A DNA stretch of 12,542 nucleotides from Acidaminococcaceae bacterium. GTDB lineage: Bacteria; Bacillota; Negativicutes; Acidaminococcales; Acidaminococcaceae. Under the pieces are notes generated by a model, which was not told where the DNA came from, ran no database searches, and worked only from the letters and a program-made list of their open reading frames with translations. This document shows, one piece after another, positions 1 to 6,872 of this stretch. The position numbers and the translations under genes were made by a program. Within the stretch, counting starts at the first letter, position 1, and every line of letters starts with the position of its first letter. The stretch covers positions 1-12,542 of the forward strand of contig JAQUUF010000022.1 of the NCBI GenBank assembly GCA_028693975.1. The letters are read 5' to 3'.

Positions 1-39
1 TGATCCGCCTTCCTGCCATCCACTCTTGCCATCTGTCAT
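1..39 (-). CDS. Start of an unrecognised gene, truncated by the window edge
   Basis: Just after the TAA stop of the deacetylase-fold gene, the minus strand carries AAGGAG followed by ATG (39-37) and an open frame beginning MTDGKSGWQEGGS that runs off the left edge. Spacing from the Shine-Dalgarno sequence to this ATG is short (about 3 nt). A second ATG at 32-30, in another frame (MARVDGRK), lies about 10 nt away, so the true frame is uncertain. The very close spacing suggests a third gene in the same operon as the HyuA-like and deacetylase-fold genes. Too little sequence is present to name a function. Confidence 0.4.
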   Translation of the reverse strand, partial: MTDGKSGWQEGGS

Positions 40-46
40 CTTCTCC

Positions 47-1363
47 TTATATTTGTTCTACCCTACTATGCGCTTTATCCTGCACCAAAACATAATCCCA
101 CCTACCACTGCGCTTAGCCGCTAGAGCTTGGTCCATAGCCACACTACGACAGTGTGAGCAAGTATCTCTGTTCAAGCACACAATATATGCGTCCTGATCC
201 CCAAAGCGTGTATTCTGCGCTTCAGTTTCTATAGTAAGATAGCCGCTGCAATTATCGCAGTAATGCGCTGTTTCTTCTTGGTGCTCTCTAATGCCTTCTT
301 CATCATAATAAATACTTTTGTCTCGGGCCCAGACTGGTCCACATTTGCTCAAAGCTGCCGCGCGCAGTTTTTCTCTGTTACTCCACATCTGTCCTTGCAA
401 ATCAATTAGTTCATCCACCCGCTTATTACAGCGTGGGTCCTGTGGCCGCAATAAGCTTTGGTCCGGCTCTACCACATGGGAATAATCCACCCCAGCCATA
501 GCCAGAATAATGCCAGTATTAACATAGGGCAGTGCAGCCTCCACTGAATAGCCGCCTTCCAAGACAGCAATATCTGCTTGAAGCTTATCTGCCAAACGAG
601 CGTACCCTTGAGCTGTCACGCTCATAGAGGCCAACGGGTCACTAAAATGATTGTCTTGCCCAGCAGAATTAATAATAATTTCCGGCTGGAAATCATCTAA
701 AATAGGTCTAATCAACCCATCAAACAACCTGTGCAAACCCTCATCTCCAGTTGTCGGCAAAAGCGGTAAATTAATCGTTGTGCCATAAGCCGCTGGTGAG
801 CCAGCCTCATTGGGGAAACCTGTCCCCGGATAGAGCGTGCGGCCGTCTTGGTGGAAAGATATGTACAAAGTATCGGGGTCATGATAAAAAATATCCTGAC
901 TGCCATCACCATGATGCACATCCGTATCTACCACGGCGATTTTGCGCACACCATAATGCTCTCTTAAATATTCTACCATAATTGCTTCGATATTGATTGT
1001 ACAAAATCCACGAATACCATGAACTACGCGCATAGCATGATGTCCTGGGGGACGAACTAGAGCAAAAGCTCGTTTTACTTCTTGTTTCATCACGGCATCA
1101 GCAGCAGTCAAGCAACCACCGGACGATACTAAATGCGCTTGAGTTATCAGCTTAGCTATGGACGGTACTCCTATGTGTACTCGCTCTAGGTCATTAAGCG
1201 TCGCCAACCGTGGTCTATATTCACGGATTTGCGGCAAATTAAAAACGCCTTCTTCTAACAACTGGTCTCTAGTATAGAGTAATCTTTCTTGCCTTTCCGG
1301 ATGAGTAGGACTAATCTTCCAATCAAACGCCGGAAAGAATATTAAGCCTAAGGTTGGTTTCAA
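47..1363 (-). CDS. Histone deacetylase-family (AcuC/acetylpolyamine amidohydrolase-like) zinc hydrolase with Cys-rich C-terminal extension
   Basis: This 438-residue protein has an arginase/deacetylase-fold catalytic domain over about residues 1-300. Visible hallmarks are RPPGHH (His108/His109, the charge-relay pair), the zinc ligands Asp148 and His150 in DTDVHHGDG, a third likely zinc ligand Asp237 in SAGQD, and the catalytic Tyr272 in LEGGYS. In this family such enzymes hydrolyse acetyl-lysine, acetylpolyamines or other N-acyl amides; the substrate here is unknown. Residues about 300-438 lie beyond the usual domain and hold Cys369-x2-Cys372, Cys396 and Cys402-x2-Cys405, which resembles a zinc-binding module. 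The start is TTG, chosen because GGGAGG lies 7 nt upstream. That TTG overlaps the TGA stop of the upstream HyuA-like gene (TTGA), implying translational coupling. No signal peptide is seen, so it is probably cytoplasmic. The family call is secure; the role is not. Confidence 0.9.
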   Translation of the reverse strand: MKPTLGLIFFPAFDWKISPTHPERQERLLYTRDQLLEEGVFNLPQIREYRPRLATLNDLERVHIGVPSIAKLITQAHLVSSGGCLTAADAVMKQEVKRAFALVRPPGHHAMRVVHGIRGFCTINIEAIMVEYLREHYGVRKIAVVDTDVHHGDGSQDIFYHDPDTLYISFHQDGRTLYPGTGFPNEAGSPAAYGTTINLPLLPTTGDEGLHRLFDGLIRPILDDFQPEIIINSAGQDNHFSDPLASMSVTAQGYARLADKLQADIAVLEGGYSVEAALPYVNTGIILAMAGVDYSHVVEPDQSLLRPQDPRCNKRVDELIDLQGQMWSNREKLRAAALSKCGPVWARDKSIYYDEEGIREHQEETAHYCDNCSGYLTIETEAQNTRFGDQDAYIVCLNRDTCSHCRSVAMDQALAAKRSGRWDYVLVQDKAHSRVEQI

Positions 1364-3018
1364 AACGCCACCTCCCTTGCCACCACAGGGAATAAAATTC
1401 CTGGCTGTAATTGCATTTTGGCATAAATAATTTTACCTGAAGTAACATAATTGTGGATAGTAGGAAACTCCTCATAGGCAATAATTTCTGTCTTATTAGC
1501 CTCCATCTGCCATTGCCCGGCGGCAGCTAACAAATATTTGCGCAACACCTCTTCCGCTTGGCAGCGTCCGAAGCTCTTGCTTATCTTTGCTTTAATATGG
1601 GCTTCCGGAATAAGGTAATATCCTTCGGTAGTATCACACCGCAAGGTTGCAGTTAATGTAGGCTTAGCCAAAGCTGCACCAATAGCATTAGCCACCATGG
1701 CACCTTGGGGAATCTCCACAGGCAAATGCATCTTTTCCCCCAGCGCAGCAATTAAGCCAGGTGCTCCACCGCCTACGCCAATGAGCCTCTGTGGCACAAA
1801 ACCATTGCCTTGCACAATATCGTCCACCGTGTAGACAGGTTGCATACTCCACTCTTGGAGCATTTCATTAATAGCCACTGCAATCTTAGTCACGGCAGCA
1901 TCAATAATTACTACCGCTATCTTCTCTGGGCACTCACCAGGATGGCAATAAGTCGCAATAGCCTCCCTAGATGCTGTAGCATCACCGAAGCTAATACGTC
2001 CTGCGGTAATAAGAGCATCAGCCAAAGTTGCATAGTCTCCGCCCAAAGCCGCAGCTTGTCCTGCTCGCTCAGGACCTACATCAAACCCCTTCTCTGTCCG
2101 CACAATCGCACTATCGCCGCCAACCCCTAGGCTACGCATATGGAAAGCACGAACTGAGGTATTATACCCTGCTACCTTAGCACCTTTGCGTGCCATCAAC
2201 GGCTTGCCCTCTTCCCAAAAAGCAATATCGGTAGTGGTTCCACCCACATCCAGAGAGATGGCGCAATGCTCAGGTGGATCAATGGCCTCAATACCAAGCA
2301 CACTAGCCGCAGGCCCTGTAAACACGCCTTCTATGGGCTGTTCCAAAGAAGCAGCCAAAGGCAAGGTGCCGCCGTCAGCTTTTAAAACATGTATAGGTGC
2401 AGTAATCTGGCGTTGTGCTAGGCTCGCTTCAACTTGTTCCACAAAATTTTTAAATCTATGATATACGGCGGCAGAAAAATAAGCCGAATTGGTCCGTCGT
2501 ACAAAATTCAACTCGCCTGACATCTGGCTGCCGACAAAAATCTTATTAAATTTATATTCTTGGAGGTCACTAGCCAAAGCTACTTCATTACTTTGGTTGC
2601 GAACAGCAAATTTGCCGCTAATAGCAGCCATCTTCTTACCCTGTGCCATTTTGTCTACCATAGCGTGCTCCAAGCTTTCCCGCACAATTATCTGCCCTCT
2701 ATGGTCTACATAGCCCTTGGCCAAATAAGGCTCTATGGGAAAAAGTCCTTGAGGATTCAGCCCCGGCCCAGACATTATAGCCAAAAAAACCGGCTCAGTT
2801 TGACCTTCGGCAATAGCATTAGTTACTATGGTACTAGAGATAACGACGCGCTCTATCTTGAGTGCCATTGCCGGCACCAACACTTTGTCCAACGCTCCCA
2901 AAATACCCTGCAAAATCGCTTGATGTGTAGTAGGTACTTTGGCCATGTCCACAATGGCGCCTTGCTCCACAAGTACCGCATCAGTAAAAGTTCCACCCAC
3001 ATCTATACCCAATAGCAT
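1360..3018 (-). CDS. Hydantoinase/oxoprolinase family protein, HyuA-like ATPase subunit (short form)
   Basis: This 552-residue protein belongs to the ASKHA-fold hydantoinase A/5-oxoprolinase family, whose members use ATP to open cyclic amides or carboxylate ketones. Two phosphate-binding signatures are visible, IDVGGTFTDA (residues 5-14) and LDVGGTTTDI (256-265), together with a GVGGGAP adenosine-type motif (414-420). The first is in the N-terminal Hydant_A_N domain and the others are in the HydA domain. Classic HyuA proteins are nearer 680 residues, so this is a shorter form with only about 100 residues after the ATPase core. I placed the start at ATG 3018-3016, because a GGAGGTGA ribosome binding site lies just upstream; the frame also opens 21 nt earlier at a GTG, but that site contains the Shine-Dalgarno sequence. 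A promoter lies at 3075-3104. The stop overlaps the start of the deacetylase-fold gene. No HyuB-type partner is visible, and the substrate is unknown. Confidence 0.88.
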   Translation of the reverse strand: MLLGIDVGGTFTDAVLVEQGAIVDMAKVPTTHQAILQGILGALDKVLVPAMALKIERVVISSTIVTNAIAEGQTEPVFLAIMSGPGLNPQGLFPIEPYLAKGYVDHRGQIIVRESLEHAMVDKMAQGKKMAAISGKFAVRNQSNEVALASDLQEYKFNKIFVGSQMSGELNFVRRTNSAYFSAAVYHRFKNFVEQVEASLAQRQITAPIHVLKADGGTLPLAASLEQPIEGVFTGPAASVLGIEAIDPPEHCAISLDVGGTTTDIAFWEEGKPLMARKGAKVAGYNTSVRAFHMRSLGVGGDSAIVRTEKGFDVGPERAGQAAALGGDYATLADALITAGRISFGDATASREAIATYCHPGECPEKIAVVIIDAAVTKIAVAINEMLQEWSMQPVYTVDDIVQGNGFVPQRLIGVGGGAPGLIAALGEKMHLPVEIPQGAMVANAIGAALAKPTLTATLRCDTTEGYYLIPEAHIKAKISKSFGRCQAEEVLRKYLLAAAGQWQMEANKTEIIAYEEFPTIHNYVTSGKIIYAKMQLQPGILFPVVAREVAF

Positions 3019-3074
3019 TATCTTCTCACCTCCATCCACACTTCAAAGGCAATTGTCTACAACTATATATAACC

Positions 3075-3104
3075 ATTATATAACAAAACATCTGGAAAAT
3101 ACAA
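3075..3104 (-). promoter_or_regulatory. Putative sigma-A promoter for the HyuA-like/deacetylase operon
   Basis: On the minus strand a -35-like TTGTAT (3104-3099) and a perfect -10 TATAAT (3080-3075) are separated by 18 nt. They lie about 57 nt upstream of the HyuA-like start. The -35 overlaps the U-tract of the preceding methyltransferase terminator. This is consensus matching only. Confidence 0.55.
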
Positions 3105-3128
3105 AAAAGAGACACAATTACTTGTGCC
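3103..3128 (-). terminator. Intrinsic terminator after the RNA methyltransferase gene
   Basis: On the minus strand GGCACAA and TTGTGTC form a 7-bp stem (one G-U pair) around a GTAA loop, followed by TCTTTTTTG. It lies 11 nt after the methyltransferase stop and ends the kinase-methyltransferase transcription unit. Confidence 0.8.
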
Positions 3129-3139
3129 TCCTCCTAAAG

Positions 3140-3940
3140 TCATCTTCTTAACTGCCAAAATGCCACGGCGCTGGCAGCCGCCACATTCAGCGAATCCACC
3201 CCTTGTGCCATGGGGATTTGGACTACATAGCTGCATTGCTCCAAAGTAGCTTGCGACAAGCCATAGCCTTCTGTACCAAATATTAAAGCTAACCTATCCT
3301 CCTCTTGCAGTCTAACATCAGCAATGCTTATCGCCTCTGGGCTCAAAGCAAGCGCTGCTGTAGCAAAACCCATAACAGATAAAATATGCAAATCATTGTC
3401 CACTCTCGTCCAAGGTACTTGAAATATAGTCCCCATGCTTACGCGCACCGAGCGACGGCATAGTGGGTCACAACAAGAATTGGTGACCAGGACTGCATCT
3501 ATACCTAGAGCCGCTGCCGAACGAAAGATGGCTCCTACATTAGTAGCATCAGTAATACCTTCTAGGACAGCAATCCGTCTAGCCCCTTCACAAACCTGCG
3601 CCACCGTGGGTAATACCGGCCGCTCTAGGGCGCAGAGAATGCCTCTAGTTAATGTATAACCCGTTAACTGAGCTAATACCTCTCGCGCTGCAGTATAAAC
3701 AGGAACAGCACCACAACTTGCTAGTAACTCTCTGGCCTGTCCTGCTACACGCTTGTGCTCCATCAGAAAAGAACGAGGTCGGTATCCAGCTCGTAGCGCT
3801 AGCTCTATCACTTTGAGGCTCTCAGCAATAAAGATGCCTTGTTCCGGCTCTAAACGATTGCGCAATTGTGGTTCCGTTAACCTAGAATACACAGCCAAAG
3901 CAGGTGCTGCTAAATCTTGTATTTCTATAATGTTAGGCAC
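3140..3940 (-). CDS. TrmH/SpoU-family RNA 2'-O-methyltransferase
   Basis: This 266-residue protein is a SPOUT-class enzyme predicted to transfer methyl from S-adenosylmethionine to a ribose 2'-OH in rRNA or tRNA. An N-terminal substrate-binding domain (about 1-105, with GIFIAES near 35-41) precedes the SpoU catalytic domain. Motif 1 is TDATNVGAIFRSA (Asn134, Arg140), motif 2 is FGTEGYGLS (near 221-229) and motif 3 is the QIPMAQGVDSLNVAAA stretch (Asn252). The start is taken as GTG 3940-3938, which sits 9 nt after AAGGAGG; a TTG two codons upstream would be only 3 nt away. It lies about 65 nt downstream of the histidine kinase gene with no terminator between, so the two are probably co-transcribed. 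The exact target nucleotide cannot be read from the sequence. Resemblance to the 23S rRNA methyltransferase RlmB and to antibiotic-resistance (tsr-like) enzymes is at family level only. Confidence 0.9.
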   Translation of the reverse strand: MPNIIEIQDLAAPALAVYSRLTEPQLRNRLEPEQGIFIAESLKVIELALRAGYRPRSFLMEHKRVAGQARELLASCGAVPVYTAAREVLAQLTGYTLTRGILCALERPVLPTVAQVCEGARRIAVLEGITDATNVGAIFRSAAALGIDAVLVTNSCCDPLCRRSVRVSMGTIFQVPWTRVDNDLHILSVMGFATAALALSPEAISIADVRLQEEDRLALIFGTEGYGLSQATLEQCSYVVQIPMAQGVDSLNVAAASAVAFWQLRR

Positions 3941-4005
3941 TACCAACTTCCTCCTTCTGCAACCGATACCTGTTTGCTACCATTTGAGACAGCAGGATAT
4001 AAGAC

Positions 4006-5748
4006 CTATTTTTGTGGTAAATAATTAACCAAAACTGCATACAACTCTGCCATCGAAATTGGTTTGGCCAAATAGCCATTCATACCGGCAGCGTAATATT
4101 CTTCAATATCATTTTCAGAAGTATTGGCCGTCATAGCTATAATGGGAATCGTCGCTGCCTCAGAATGCTCTAGAGCACGTATCTGGGCACTGGCTTCCAG
4201 TCCGTTCAGTACCGGCATCCGTATATCCATAAGAATAACATCATAGGTTCCCGGTGCTGCTTGAGCAAAAGCGTGCACTGCCTTGGCACCATTATTAACC
4301 CAGTGTACTACTCCACCATTTTTTTGCAACATATTAATAATAATTTTAGCATTAATAGGATGGTCTTCTACCACCAAAACACTCAGTCCATTGATGTTAT
4401 ACCTCACATGGGCTTGTTTAACTTGTTGCGGCAGTTCTTCATCCTCGGTAATCTGCATTATCGTATGGACCACAACCTCTGTGCCCTGTCCCATTGTACT
4501 ATTAATTTGTACTTCTCCTCCCATCAAATGCGCGATTTGATTGGCTATATGCAGACCTAGGCCAGTTCCTTCAACCCTCTCTCCATAACCAGCTTGACGC
4601 TCCCTAGCAAAAGGCTCAAAAACATGTTTCTGAAACTCTGGGCTCATACCAATACCGGTATCAATAATATGGCTTTTACAATCTATATAATGCTCATTTA
4701 TTTTCTCAATTTCGCAATAATAAGTGATAGAGCCACCCTCTGGTGTGAACTTGACAGCATTGGAAAACACATTAAAGAAAATCTGCTGGTAGCGTATCTT
4801 ATCCACCAGACAGACAGCGGTATTGTTAAGTTGTTTAATATGCAAGGTAATATTCTTTTTATTGCTAAGGGGCTTAACCATCTTAATAACATTTTTTAAA
4901 CAAGCATCGTGAGAATACGGCTCAGCGCGAAGCTCCATTTTGCCCTTTTCTAGTTTTGATACATCCAAAACATCGTTAATAAGCCTTAATAAGTACTCTC
5001 CCGAAAACGCTATATCATCTAGGTAATCCAGTAAATTTCCCGGATTATTCAGTTCTTCTTTGGCTAATTCTACTGAGCCCAAAATACCATTAAGTGGTGT
5101 CCGCATATCATGGCTAACACTAGAAACGAAAGTGCTCTTGGCTTGGTTAGCCAGCATCGTCTCACAACGTAAACGCTTCTCTTCAAGTAATTTTTCGGAT
5201 AAAATTTGTTGATAGGCAACGATACGTTCCATATTGCGTTCTTTTATTAAAAAGGTTGACAGCAAACGTGATGTAGTAATCAAAGTTTCTTGCAACATTT
5301 TATCATCATACCATTCTGGACGTACCTGTCTGCAATCATCAAAACCTATAAAGCCTCTTTTTTTGCCGTCATCAAAAATAAGGTATTGCACCATAGCCTT
5401 AATGCCTTGGGGCTCTAACATTCTCCGCACGCTCTCATTTACCTGAGTCGCATCAGCACAGACAAATAAACCATCAGCATCAAAAAGCTCTCCATAACCA
5501 ATTTTCTCATAGGAAATATTTTGCAAATATTTTATTTCCGGAGTTATTCCCGCTTCACACCATTCATAGGTATTGCTCGTATATTTACCATCCTCGCTAT
5601 CTTCAAAGATATAAGTGCGGCTGACGTGGAAAAATTCGCCCACAAGTTTGAGCACATAATTAATAGCTTCATTATAGTCAGATGATTCATAAAAATAATT
5701 AAATATTTGTCCTCTTAATCTATAATACTCTATCTCACGATTAGTCAT
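4006..5748 (-). CDS. Soluble hybrid sensor histidine kinase with C-terminal receiver domain
   Basis: This 580-residue protein has a GAF-like sensor region (about 20-165), a short helical linker (about 165-205), a HisKA domain with phospho-acceptor His213 in SVSHDMRTPLNG, and an HATPase_c domain. The ATPase boxes are visible: N box FSNAVKFTPEGG (Asn330), G1 DTGIGM (363-368), F box FEPF (377-380) and G2 GTGLGLH (394-400). A receiver domain follows (about 455-578) with acidic VVEDHP (Asp462), phospho-acceptor Asp508 in LMDIRMP, Thr540 and Lys562. No transmembrane segment or signal peptide is seen, so it should sense a cytoplasmic cue. The phosphate presumably moves from His213 to Asp508 and on to an unlinked phosphotransfer protein or regulator; no DNA-binding output domain or partner gene is nearby. 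The ATG start follows an AGGTGAG ribosome binding site. A promoter lies at 5789-5817, and the methyltransferase gene follows. Confidence 0.93.
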   Translation of the reverse strand: MTNREIEYYRLRGQIFNYFYESSDYNEAINYVLKLVGEFFHVSRTYIFEDSEDGKYTSNTYEWCEAGITPEIKYLQNISYEKIGYGELFDADGLFVCADATQVNESVRRMLEPQGIKAMVQYLIFDDGKKRGFIGFDDCRQVRPEWYDDKMLQETLITTSRLLSTFLIKERNMERIVAYQQILSEKLLEEKRLRCETMLANQAKSTFVSSVSHDMRTPLNGILGSVELAKEELNNPGNLLDYLDDIAFSGEYLLRLINDVLDVSKLEKGKMELRAEPYSHDACLKNVIKMVKPLSNKKNITLHIKQLNNTAVCLVDKIRYQQIFFNVFSNAVKFTPEGGSITYYCEIEKINEHYIDCKSHIIDTGIGMSPEFQKHVFEPFARERQAGYGERVEGTGLGLHIANQIAHLMGGEVQINSTMGQGTEVVVHTIMQITEDEELPQQVKQAHVRYNINGLSVLVVEDHPINAKIIINMLQKNGGVVHWVNNGAKAVHAFAQAAPGTYDVILMDIRMPVLNGLEASAQIRALEHSEAATIPIIAMTANTSENDIEEYYAAGMNGYLAKPISMAELYAVLVNYLPQK

Positions 5749-5788
5749 GCTCTCACCTTTCTAAAGCTAAAATATCTTATATATCACT

Positions 5789-5817
5789 AGTATATAGTAA
5801 GTGCAATTAAAGCACAA
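5789..5817 (-). promoter_or_regulatory. Putative promoter for the hybrid histidine kinase
   Basis: On the minus strand TTGTGC (5817-5812) and TATACT (5794-5789) are separated by 17 nt, about 40 nt upstream of the kinase ATG. The preceding operon ends in a strong terminator at 5862-5896, so an independent promoter is expected here. Confidence 0.55.
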
Positions 5818-5861
5818 TATTTACTTCCTGTGTCTTAACTCGCTTTTCGTGTCAGTATGAA

Positions 5862-5896
5862 GAAAAAATTAAAGAACGCAACTACTGCGTTCTTTA
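5862..5896 (-). terminator. Strong intrinsic terminator ending the cobalamin-type operon
   Basis: A perfect 10-bp stem (AAAGAACGCA paired with TGCGTTCTTT) around a 5-nt loop is followed on the minus strand by AATTTTTTC. It lies just after the TIM-barrel gene stop and marks the end of the five-gene unit that begins at 11419. Confidence 0.9.
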
Positions 5897-5904
5897 ATAA
5901 TAAC

Positions 5905-6864
5905 TCACTCAAACAAAGCTTCTCTTTGCTGTTTCAGTTTTCCTTTGAGATCCGCAAAATTGTCATAATATAGTTCATGTACTAAATAATCTGGCTCTAC
6001 CAAATTCACTAATTCCCTAATAAAAGAATCCGTAAACGGTTGGTGTCTATCAATATTAACGATATTCTCATAAATATTGCCTAAGGTCATCTTCTCCGGC
6101 AAAGAACGTGGAAAGGTATTTAGATAGGCACCCGATAGAGAGCTATTCAGGTGCATACCGCGTATATATTGCTTAAGCGAGCCTAGATTGCGCACGATAG
6201 ACTTTTCATATTCCACCAAATCTCGCTCCGTGACCAAAGCAGAATTAGTATTGGCCAAATGTCCTGTATCTAGCATAAGCCCAACTTTGTCACGTTTAAT
6301 ACCACTCAATAGGCGTTCCACCAGTCGCGGTTGATCTAGGCGAAGCCCGGGCCACCAAAGATTTTCGAATAAAAGCAAAATGTTCTTGGGCAAAGCCTCC
6401 AACACTTCGTTGACAACTTCAATAGTGGCATCAATAACTTCTAGGTCGCTATGACCAAACTTCATCGTAAAAGCTTCTATATTAGAGGCTTCACTGACAT
6501 GCCACACCACATATTGCGGCTGATAGCTCAAACCAGAAATAATATTTTTCCTGATAACCTTAAGCCAATCTGCTGTGTTATCTGCCCCATAATAGGTCAC
6601 AATATCTGCCGTCTGTGGAAATTGCACTGCTACTTTAGGCTGGTTATTTCTCCAAAAATCTACCCAAAAAGTCCAATAACGCAGATGTACACCTATGGTA
6701 GACGCCTTATATTTGCTTGCGTCAGTAGCCGCCGTTGTGCCATAGGCCAAAAGCTCCACCCCGTTTACTCCAACTTCTTGTGCAAATTGCTCCAAAGTTT
6801 GTTGGCGTTGTTCTAGCTCCACATCATAACCATGTATAGGACAAAAATTAAACATTTCCTTCAT
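5905..6864 (-). CDS. Xylose isomerase-like TIM-barrel protein (sugar phosphate isomerase/epimerase family)
   Basis: This 319-residue protein matches the AP-endonuclease-2/xylose-isomerase-like TIM-barrel superfamily, whose members are metal-dependent isomerases, epimerases, dehydratases or endonucleases. Residues that fit the family's metal and active-site pattern are Glu37 (NGVELLAYG), His122, Glu167 in LLFENLWWPG, Asp199 and His202 in MLDTGH, His238 in GMHLN, and Glu297 in VHELYYDN. No signal peptide is visible. The ATG start (6864) is preceded by AGGTG, which overlaps the stop of the upstream ABC transporter gene, leaving only 8 nt between the two genes. It is the last gene of the operon headed by the cobalamin-type importer. 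The substrate is not predictable; a link to corrinoid or ligand metabolism is inferred from position only. It could equally be an ordinary sugar enzyme carried in the operon. Confidence 0.82.
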   Translation of the reverse strand: MKEMFNFCPIHGYDVELEQRQQTLEQFAQEVGVNGVELLAYGTTAATDASKYKASTIGVHLRYWTFWVDFWRNNQPKVAVQFPQTADIVTYYGADNTADWLKVIRKNIISGLSYQPQYVVWHVSEASNIEAFTMKFGHSDLEVIDATIEVVNEVLEALPKNILLLFENLWWPGLRLDQPRLVERLLSGIKRDKVGLMLDTGHLANTNSALVTERDLVEYEKSIVRNLGSLKQYIRGMHLNSSLSGAYLNTFPRSLPEKMTLGNIYENIVNIDRHQPFTDSFIRELVNLVEPDYLVHELYYDNFADLKGKLKQQREALFE

Positions 6865-6872
6865 AACTACAC

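Noticed and set aside
2560..3015. Plus-strand open frame of 151 codons opposite the HyuA-like gene
   Set aside because: It is antisense to a well-conserved gene, has no domain signature and no convincing ribosome binding site.
3019..3039. GTG start seven codons upstream for the HyuA-like gene
   Set aside because: This segment contains the GGAGGTGA ribosome binding site, and the family N-terminus (LLGIDVGGT) begins right at the later ATG.
5862..5896. Inverted repeat as a transposon end or attachment site
   Set aside because: The stem, small loop and U-tract at the end of an operon are fully explained as an intrinsic terminator; no transposase or target duplication is near.
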